Source of the DNA: Bacteriovorax stolpii
GTDB taxonomy: Bacteria > Bdellovibrionota > Bacteriovoracia > Bacteriovoracales > Bacteriovoracaceae
Direction of reading: 5' to 3'
Assembly (NCBI GenBank): GCA_945862475.1
Contig: CAMAYW010000083.1
Span: 1-8,443 of the forward strand
DNA: 8,443 bases
A program made the position numbers and the translations under genes. A model generated the notes under the pieces. The model was not told the origin of the DNA. It searched no databases and was given only the letters and a program-made list of their open reading frames with translations. Of the stretch, positions 1 to 4,697 are shown piece after piece. Every line of letters starts with the position of its first letter. Position 1 is the stretch's first letter.

Positions 1-837
1 CCCAGTGAGGGAGTGTCTTAAAAAATTAAGATAAGGCTTACGATATTTTTCAATCTCGTTATGAAGCTCGTGATAGCCGTGCTCAATGATTTTTAATTGG
101 GCATTCTTTTCAACTTTCGTGAAATAATTTATCAGTATTCCCGGATGAACGAGAACGTCTTCGGTGCCAATTGAAACAAATAAAGGACACTCTATTCTGA
201 GAGGTCTTGAGAATACATTACGACTCGTTTTTAAAACCTCAAAAAATAATTTAGAATGTATTTTCAACTGACAAAGCTCATCTTTCACATAACTCTCAAA
301 AACTCTTCTATCATGAGAGAGGCGTTTTAAATCTAAAATGCCTTGCAAGGGTACAGTTGGGCAGCTTAGGAGAACATCAAATAGAAATTTAGGAGATAAA
401 CTGAAGGCTTGTCCCATAACTCCAGGACCAGCAACCGCTGGCGAACTTAAAAATACTTTTTCAGGATAAAAATCTTTTGCAGCAAAGTTTTGCATGTACG
501 CAGCTGTAATAAGTCCCCCCATCGAGTGGCCGAAGAGAGTGTAATTCGTCATGCTGAATTCTTTCCTGAAATAATCAATAATTGACTGAAGATCTTTTAA
601 AAAGAAATTAAAGTCTTCGACCCATGCTCTTTTTCCCCCACTTTTCCCATGACCTCTTAAATCGTAAATCGCGATATTGTAGTTAGCAGAAAAAAGTTTA
701 AGGAGATGCTCATGTCGACCAAGATGTTCACCAAGACCATGTGTCACGATCAACCATTTGGAACTTCCTGTCTCGCGAATTAAACATCGAAGAAGTGTTC
801 CATCAAAAGAAATAATATCTCGGTATTCATTATTCAT
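1..837 (-). CDS. Alpha/beta hydrolase, monoacylglycerol lipase-like (3' end beyond window)
   Basis: This is a serine hydrolase of the monoglyceride-lipase / lysophospholipase type, which cleaves ester bonds of lipids such as monoacylglycerols. The frame is open from ATG at 837 to the left edge, giving 279 residues with no stop, so only a short tail is missing compared with the family's roughly 280-310 residues. Visible motifs are the oxyanion-side THGLGEH (residues 32-38), YDLRGHGKS (58-66), the nucleophile elbow GHSMGG with Ser105, the acid loop GTEDVLVHPG with Asp227, and GYHELHNE with His256. The triad is therefore complete and spaced as in the family. There is no signal peptide, so the enzyme is probably cytoplasmic or loosely membrane-associated. 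An AAAGGG Shine-Dalgarno (844-849) sits 6 nt before the ATG. A weak promoter candidate (TTGAAA at 879-884, 17 bp, TTTTAT) lies inside the divergent gene. The exact substrate cannot be told from sequence; the fold and triad are near certain. Confidence 0.92.
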   Translation of the reverse strand, partial: MNNEYRDIISFDGTLLRCLIRETGSSKWLIVTHGLGEHLGRHEHLLKLFSANYNIAIYDLRGHGKSGGKRAWVEDFNFFLKDLQSIIDYFRKEFSMTNYTLFGHSMGGLITAAYMQNFAAKDFYPEKVFLSSPAVAGPGVMGQAFSLSPKFLFDVLLSCPTVPLQGILDLKRLSHDRRVFESYVKDELCQLKIHSKLFFEVLKTSRNVFSRPLRIECPLFVSIGTEDVLVHPGILINYFTKVEKNAQLKIIEHGYHELHNEIEKYRKPYLNFLRHSLTG

Positions 838-848
838 GAGATTCCCTT

Positions 849-854
849 TATAAT
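849..854 (+). promoter_or_regulatory. Perfect TATAAT -10 box, likely leaderless start of the 861 gene
   Basis: A consensus TATAAT lies with its last base 6 nt before the ATG at 861. Transcription starting about 7 nt after the box would begin at or next to the ATG itself. No Shine-Dalgarno is visible in the 23 bp before the ATG, which fits a leaderless mRNA. The -35 position at a 17-bp spacer (826-831, TTCATT) is a poor match and lies inside the opposing hydrolase gene. Confidence 0.5.
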
Positions 855-860
855 AATAAA

Positions 861-1241
861 ATGTATTGCCCAGTATGCTTTCAAAATACCCTCAAGATTA
901 GATCCAGTGGAGTGATTAAATTATCATTTAATGGCAAATCCAGAAATACGTCCCTCTTTACCTATAATCTCCAAAAAGAATCGCAGGATCAACTAGAGGC
1001 AAAATTAAAAGAGAAAATAGTCGATTTTTTTAGTTTTTATTCAGAGTTCGCCAACCGAACCCCTATAAAGACATTTGAAGCCTATTCAGGTGATTTTGTA
1101 TGTATGAATAACTGCAAGATCGATATGATAAAAACTAAAGTCAGTGTGATTGGTATTATTTATCCCATCGCTACAGTAAAGCAATTCCTTAAAGAGGAAG
1201 GCACTAAATGGGCGATCGAGATTGATGTTAACTACACCTAA
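861..1241 (+). CDS. Small protein with CPxC and CxxxC cysteine pairs, function unknown
   Basis: I do not recognise this 126-residue protein. It starts MYCPVCF, so a CPxC pair (Cys3, Cys6) stands at the very N-terminus; a second pair, CMNNC (Cys81, Cys85), follows about 75 residues later. Four cysteines in two knuckles suggest a structural metal site, probably zinc, like a ribbon with an unusual CX3C second knuckle; this is inference. Between the pairs is a beta-type stretch (about residues 11-35), then a Lys/Glu/Gln-rich helix (about 38-62). The tail has beta-type residues (VSVIGIIYP, about 92-100). There is no signal peptide or membrane segment, so a cytoplasmic role is likely. ATG 861 is the only possible start: the frame upstream holds no ATG, GTG or TTG before a stop at 837-839. 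It has no Shine-Dalgarno. Its TAA stop directly abuts the stop of the convergent lipoprotein gene. Confidence 0.72.
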   Translation: MYCPVCFQNTLKIRSSGVIKLSFNGKSRNTSLFTYNLQKESQDQLEAKLKEKIVDFFSFYSEFANRTPIKTFEAYSGDFVCMNNCKIDMIKTKVSVIGIIYPIATVKQFLKEEGTKWAIEIDVNYT

Positions 1242-2297
1242 TTAAACTCCCTTAGGCGTCTTAACTTTCACTTCAAACTCAACAAATCCCTTTAATTTAA
1301 AAGATTCTGGAACTTTCCCAGCATGAATAACGGCATCTAGCTTTAGGCCATTTCCTTTTTTAGTAATAGGAACAAGATTAATATCCGGAACTTTCAATTC
1401 AAGACATGAACGAGGTGTGCAAGTATCGATAAAAGTCACTTTCAGATCCTCAAGCTCTTGAGCTTCCTCAGATAAAATCGCATTAAATCCCTCTTCGGCA
1501 ATAGGATCTTTTTCTAGCTCAATCAAAAGTGAGTTATCAAGGATGAGAATACGTTTAATATAACCTTGAAGCTTTGGATGATCCCTAAGAAAGTATTTTG
1601 TCTTTCGTGGCTCCACCGTTTCCATGATGTGAATCTGGCCATATTTACTGAGAGCAGTGTCAGAGAGCTTTTGTTTTTTAAAATAGCGAAGAAGGACTAA
1701 GCCTTCTGCTTTTTCAGTATCAATCACATCCGGCTTATATTCTGGCTGAAAAATCTCCATGAGAGTTTTCATTTCATTTTTATCATAATCTTTAGTCTCA
1801 AGAGTTGGAACATAGGTGTCGGGATCTTTTATTGCCACAGTTTGCATTCTAACCGCTAGTTTATCTAAAAAATCAAACGTCACATGTCCTTTTCCCAAAA
1901 CCACGACATTCCACCAGTTTCTAAATCGTCTTTCTTTGTTCTCTGGTTTCATGTAAAAAAAGAATCTCTTTAGGCGAACAGAGCTTAACTCCTCAGGCAA
2001 CTCAGGGATTGGCTGAGTATAAGACATTTGAAGTTTACCCATATTGGTATTGGCGGCAAAAACATTTCCTACGAACTTTAGAATTCCTCCAGCGATGGGG
2101 CCAATTCCGGGAAGAGGTGTTTTAAATGCGAGAGCACTATCAGATAGTGGGAAAGTGAGATTTCTAATTACGTGCTCACCATCTCCATAAGCAGAAGCTA
2201 AAGATTTGGCCTCAACTGCATTTTTAATGGCACTTTTCTGGCCACATCCAGCGAAAAGAATGGCCACAACAGCTGTAAACAAAAGACTCTGACCCAA
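1242..2297 (-). CDS. Predicted outer-membrane lipoprotein of unknown function (TTG start)
   Basis: A 351-residue protein beginning with a lipoprotein-type signal: a hydrophobic stretch ending in LFAGC, with Cys18 as the predicted lipidated residue. The residue after Cys is Gly rather than Asp, so under the usual Lol sorting rule it would go to the outer membrane. The start is TTG at 2297: AGGAG (2304-2308) lies 6 nt before it, an in-frame TAG overlaps that site, and there is no other start codon between. The signal's n-region (MGQS) carries no positive charge, which is unusual. The mature part is mixed alpha/beta, with a Gly/Pro-rich segment near residues 62-75, a basic aromatic stretch RRFRNWW, and a second cysteine pair (Cys293, Cys298) that could form a periplasmic disulfide. 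I recognise no domain. It is divergent from the beta-barrel gene over a 165-bp spacer and ends tail to tail against the small cysteine protein. That it is a lipoprotein is fairly sure; its function is unknown. Confidence 0.85.
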   Translation of the reverse strand: MGQSLLFTAVVAILFAGCGQKSAIKNAVEAKSLASAYGDGEHVIRNLTFPLSDSALAFKTPLPGIGPIAGGILKFVGNVFAANTNMGKLQMSYTQPIPELPEELSSVRLKRFFFYMKPENKERRFRNWWNVVVLGKGHVTFDFLDKLAVRMQTVAIKDPDTYVPTLETKDYDKNEMKTLMEIFQPEYKPDVIDTEKAEGLVLLRYFKKQKLSDTALSKYGQIHIMETVEPRKTKYFLRDHPKLQGYIKRILILDNSLLIELEKDPIAEEGFNAILSEEAQELEDLKVTFIDTCTPRSCLELKVPDINLVPITKKGNGLKLDAVIHAGKVPESFKLKGFVEFEVKVKTPKGV

Positions 2298-2303
2298 TTT
2301 TGA

Positions 2304-2308
2304 CTCCT
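2304..2308 (-). promoter_or_regulatory. AGGAG Shine-Dalgarno that fixes the TTG start of the lipoprotein
   Basis: On the minus strand AGGAG is followed by TCAAAA and then TTG. The spacing of 6 nt is close to ideal. The in-frame TAG overlapping the site leaves TTG 2297 as the only start that preserves the full signal peptide. Confidence 0.8.
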
Positions 2309-2338
2309 AAACACAAGGATTTATTGAAATTCCTGGTT

Positions 2339-2344
2339 ATTATA
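2339..2344 (-). promoter_or_regulatory. Candidate -10 box (TATAAT) for the lipoprotein gene
   Basis: A perfect TATAAT on the minus strand lies about 41 bp upstream of the TTG start and would give a 5' leader of about 35 nt. No good -35 is present at 16-18 bp spacing, so an activator may be needed, or the box may be a chance match in AT-rich DNA. Confidence 0.35.
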
Positions 2345-2403
2345 CGCTTTGCAAAAATTCCTAACAGGGGCATTTACCTTTTTACATACCTGCCTGTAAT
2401 AAG

Positions 2404-2432
2404 TTCAAACACACGGCGTTATAGCATAAAAT
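2404..2432 (+). promoter_or_regulatory. Candidate promoter of the beta-barrel gene
   Basis: TTCAAA (2404-2409), a 17-bp spacer and TAAAAT (2427-2432) match the sigma-70 boxes at 4 and 5 of 6 positions. Transcription would start near 2439 and leave a leader of about 24 nt that includes the AAAAAGGG ribosome site (2447-2454), 8 nt before the ATG. Confidence 0.42.
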
Positions 2433-2462
2433 TCATGGAAATCGGCAAAAAGGGTTTTAAGC

Positions 2463-3668
2463 ATGAAATTACTCGCAAGTTTCCTTCTCTTATCTGCAAC
2501 CACAACTGTTTGCGCCCAAAATTGGAAAGTTCTTCCTAAGGGAGTCCGGATTATCGGAACGAGGAATGTCACGACTTCCAAAATCACCAAAAATTTTAAC
2601 CAGTCCGGAATGGAAAGCTCCCTTGGAGCAAGCTTTAGAGTTGACGCTTCCACCTTTAATGAGATGACTGGAAATCTTATTGCTCCTAATTTAGATCCAA
2701 ATGCCTATAACAGATTAGTTGTTGGAGAATATAAGGTTGATGCCGATGCCCAGTTTAACGTTCAAGGCACTGGTTTTGGCTATGGTATTACTGACAGAGT
2801 TATGTTCTACGGTGAAATCGCTTATTACAATGCCACAGTGAGAGCAAGAATGAGTAGAACATCCGGAAACACTTATGAGGATGTTGCAAGACTTCTAGAG
2901 CAAAATGGTGGAGCACAAAATACGATTGTAGCAGAAAATTTAAGACAAATGATTGATGCAAACGAAGGAACAATTCAATCCGTCGTCACCAATTATTATG
3001 AATATAAGCCCATCGGAGACTGGTACGGACAGGGTTTTGGCGACATGGAAACGGGATTCATGGCGAAAGTTATTGATAAAGGTGTGACAGGATTATTGCT
3101 CTATCCTGGCGTTGTTCTTCCAACGGGACGTCAAGATGATCCAGATATTCTTCAAGATATTGGTTTTGGAGACGGCCAATTTGATATCTTTGGAGAAGCA
3201 GCATCGGGTTATGTTGTTAACGATAAATTAAGTTTCGGAACGATCTTTCGCTATACTTATCAAGCTCCAACGACAAAAACTCTTCGCGTTCCAACACAAC
3301 GGGATTTTCAACTCTCAGATGAATCTGGCGAGTTTAATGTAAAATATGGAGACAGAGTACGTTGGGCCTTAAATTCAACATACGCTCTCAATGATTGGAT
3401 CTCTTTTACACCTAGTTATACCTTTATGTATCAAATGAAGACTGAGTACGATTCAAAGTATGGCGTAGCGAATGAATACTTAGCTTATAATTCAGATAAG
3501 CTTGAACATCAGGCGCAACTAACCACAACTTTTTCCTCCATTACACCATTTCTTAAAAAACAATTTCTTCTTCCTGCCCAGGTCAATGTTAATCTAGTGA
3601 AAACTATTGCCGGTCGGAACGTTCCAAACATGGGGAGATTTGAAGTTGAATTTAGAATGCTCTTTTAA
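2463..3668 (+). CDS. Outer-membrane beta-barrel protein, Phenol_MetA_deg-like
   Basis: A 401-residue exported protein. Residues 1-18 are a typical signal peptide with cleavage expected after VCA (Cys17 is not in a lipobox). The mature chain shows alternating polar/aromatic strands separated by Gly/Asp/Asn turns, and it ends in FEVEFRMLF with a terminal Phe, the C-terminal signal recognised by the BAM machinery. The segments FGYGITDRVMFYGE (about residues 103-116) and VVLPTGRQDDPD (about 217-228), followed by a GDGQFD stretch, resemble the PF13557 'MetA-pathway of phenol degradation' barrel group. That name does not establish a substrate; the members are generic barrels. An insert around residues 135-175 is less barrel-like and may be a loop. 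The start has a good ribosome site (AAAAAGGG, 8 nt before ATG). The gene is divergent from the lipoprotein gene and overlaps the response regulator tail to tail by 4 bp. The barrel call is strong, the family assignment moderate. Confidence 0.87.
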   Translation: MKLLASFLLLSATTTVCAQNWKVLPKGVRIIGTRNVTTSKITKNFNQSGMESSLGASFRVDASTFNEMTGNLIAPNLDPNAYNRLVVGEYKVDADAQFNVQGTGFGYGITDRVMFYGEIAYYNATVRARMSRTSGNTYEDVARLLEQNGGAQNTIVAENLRQMIDANEGTIQSVVTNYYEYKPIGDWYGQGFGDMETGFMAKVIDKGVTGLLLYPGVVLPTGRQDDPDILQDIGFGDGQFDIFGEAASGYVVNDKLSFGTIFRYTYQAPTTKTLRVPTQRDFQLSDESGEFNVKYGDRVRWALNSTYALNDWISFTPSYTFMYQMKTEYDSKYGVANEYLAYNSDKLEHQAQLTTTFSSITPFLKKQFLLPAQVNVNLVKTIAGRNVPNMGRFEVEFRMLF

Positions 3669-4324
3669 GAGTTCAGTTTGTAACCAGAACCCCAAACGGT
3701 TTCAATCACAAGATTTATCTTGTTGATTTTTTTCCTTAAAGAGAAGACATGCACGTCTATATTTCGAGACGTCATCTTGAGATCTTTGTGGAATTGATCG
3801 ATTAACTCTTCTCTCGAAACGACATTATTTTTACTGTAGAGATATTTAAATATAATAAATTCTCTTGCCGTAAATTGCACCGTCACTCCATCCTTCATGA
3901 CTGAATGGGCCTCTGGAATAAATTTGAGTCCCACATTCATTAGGTTGGCATGCAAAACATCCATTTTGTTAAGAGCGTTCGAGATTTTTATTTTAAGTTC
4001 CTCATATCGAAATGGTTTCGTGATGTAGTCGTCAGCGCCACTCTTTAATCCATCTAAAATTTGATCGTCCCGCTGATTTGCTGAAAGAATAAAGATGGGA
4101 GAAATTTTATCTTTTGCTCTAATTAATTTAGTGATCTCTAAACCATTAACACCTGGTAAGTTCCAATCAATAAGATAAACGCACTTCTCAGGTGCTATTT
4201 TCTCCTGGAGAAATTCCTCTCCTGATGAAAAGCCGATCACCTCAAAGCCTGCCTTCTGCATCCATTCCTTGATGGAATCCAAAATGTCTTTTTCATCCTC
4301 AACAACAATAAGAACTCTTTTCAT
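3665..4324 (-). CDS. OmpR/PhoB-family response regulator
   Basis: A 219-residue two-component response regulator. The receiver domain covers about residues 1-120: acidic pair Glu9/Asp10, phosphoacceptor Asp53 in YLIDWNLPG, Ser81 at the switch Thr/Ser position, and Lys103 in TKPF. All activity residues are present, so it should be phosphorylated by a kinase. The C-terminal winged helix (about 130-219) contains TAREF, the SREEL helix, the SRNIDVHVFSLRKK recognition helix and the closing WGSGYKL wing, so it binds DNA. No histidine kinase lies beside it, so it is an orphan within this window. The start region has no clear Shine-Dalgarno; there is no better alternative start. A TATAAT box lies about 50 bp upstream. 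Its last codons overlap the beta-barrel gene by 4 bp, and the terminator of that gene sits inside its coding sequence. Regulated genes are unknown; the barrel gene is only a neighbour-based guess. Confidence 0.95.
   Translation of the reverse strand: MKRVLIVVEDEKDILDSIKEWMQKAGFEVIGFSSGEEFLQEKIAPEKCVYLIDWNLPGVNGLEITKLIRAKDKISPIFILSANQRDDQILDGLKSGADDYITKPFRYEELKIKISNALNKMDVLHANLMNVGLKFIPEAHSVMKDGVTVQFTAREFIIFKYLYSKNNVVSREELIDQFHKDLKMTSRNIDVHVFSLRKKINKINLVIETVWGSGYKLNS
3704..3733 (+). terminator. Intrinsic terminator of the beta-barrel gene, inside the regulator gene
   Basis: On the plus strand, AATCA-CAAGA (3704-3713), loop TTTA, then TCTTG (3718-3722), one bulged T and TGATT (3724-3728) form a stem of about 10 bp that runs into a tract of seven T (3727-3733). 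This begins about 35 nt after the barrel gene's stop. The minus strand has A residues before the hairpin and no T tract after it, so it works only for the barrel gene. Confidence 0.75.
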
Positions 4325-4372
4325 TGGATACCAAATTCTTTTTTAAATCATGTTTAATGTAAGACTCAAAGA

Positions 4373-4378
4373 ATTATA
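4373..4378 (-). promoter_or_regulatory. Candidate -10 box (TATAAT) for the response regulator
   Basis: A perfect TATAAT on the minus strand lies 49 bp before the ATG at 4324 and would give a leader of about 42 nt. The -35 region at 17 bp (TAGTGC) is poor. Read-through from the upstream tRNA promoter is another possible source of transcript, since no terminator was found between them. Confidence 0.38.
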
Positions 4379-4525
4379 TAGGTGATCCAAACAAAGCACT
4401 AAAGGTGGGGGCCTTAAAGATTAATAGATTTAATGACTTAGAGACGTAGTCTCAAAAAACTATTAAGAAAGCTTTAAAGAAAAGAGGCAATAAATTGAGG
4501 ATGAGTCGTTTAACATGTGGAAATA
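4379..4525. other. AT-rich spacer between tRNA-Val and the response regulator, no gene seen
   Basis: No plausible coding region or second tRNA is visible here. It contains a 5-bp hairpin GAGAC-GTA-GTCTC (4441-4453) flanked by six A on the plus strand, and the short palindrome AAAGCTTT. Neither has a T tract on the correct side to stop the tRNA transcript. Confidence 0.5.
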
Positions 4526-4601
4526 TGGTGGGCGTTGAGGGGATCGAACCCCCGACATCTACCTTGTAAGGGTAGCGCTCTCCCAGCTGAGCTAAACGCC
4601 C
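4526..4601 (-). tRNA. tRNA-Val, anticodon UAC, CCA encoded
   Basis: Read on the minus strand, the acceptor stem GGGCGTT pairs perfectly with AACGCCC. The D arm GCTC/GAGC, anticodon stem CTACC/GGTAG with loop CTTACAA, and T arm GGGGG-TTCGATC-CCCTC (one G-U pair) complete the cloverleaf. The anticodon TAC (4566-4568 on the complement) reads GUA and, with the usual wobble modification, other Val codons. The discriminator is A73 and CCA is encoded at 4526-4528. The overall sequence is close to well-known bacterial tRNA-Val(UAC). Confidence 0.98.
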
Positions 4602-4622
4602 ACATGTCGATTTAGAGCGTTC

Positions 4623-4651
4623 ATATTAGGAATTTGGAGCATCTATGTCAA
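4623..4651 (-). promoter_or_regulatory. tRNA-Val promoter
   Basis: On the minus strand a perfect TTGACA (4646-4651) is followed by a 17-bp spacer and TAATAT (4623-4628), which matches 4 of 6 positions of the -10 consensus. Transcription would begin near 4616, about 15 nt before the mature tRNA 5' end. It is the best -35 box seen in the window, as expected for a stable RNA. Confidence 0.75.
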
Positions 4652-4657
4652 CGATAA

Positions 4658-4695
4658 TTTGGGGCCCAAAAATGAAAACTTTCGGGCCCCCCAAA
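4658..4695 (-). terminator. GC-rich stem-loop after the coiled-coil gene, probable terminator without U tract
   Basis: GGGGCCC (4661-4667) and GGGCCCC (4684-4690) form a perfect 7-bp G+C stem around a 16-nt loop; flanking TTT/AAA can extend it past a two-C bulge. It begins 2 nt after the TAG stop of the large gene and ends 6-9 bp before the -35 box of tRNA-Val. The position fits a terminator, but the downstream minus-strand bases (AAATTATCG) are not a T tract, so it may work with a factor or protect the mRNA 3' end. Confidence 0.5.
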
Positions 4696-4697
4696 GG

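Noticed and set aside
2327..2362. Direct repeat AAATTCCT (2327-2334 and 2355-2362) flanking the minus-strand TATAAT, considered as an operator
   Set aside because: An 8-base repeat in a short AT-rich spacer can easily arise by chance and has no symmetry or further copies.
2463..2520. Lipoprotein signal in the barrel protein because of Cys17
   Set aside because: The residues before the cysteine (TTV) do not fit a lipobox, while VCA then Q fits signal peptidase I and the C-terminal Phe fits a barrel.
2405..2653. Minus-strand frame across the barrel gene's start, plus other frames inside the large gene
   Set aside because: They lie opposite or out of frame with strongly supported genes, show no motif or ribosome site, and have the composition expected of shadow frames.
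4441..4459. Hairpin GAGAC-GTA-GTCTC next to six A, considered as the tRNA terminator
   Set aside because: On the minus strand the T tract comes before the hairpin, not after it. On the plus strand A follows and no gene ends there.
4526..4601. Integration site for a mobile element at tRNA-Val
   Set aside because: No integrase gene and no repeated tRNA 3' end were seen in the window.
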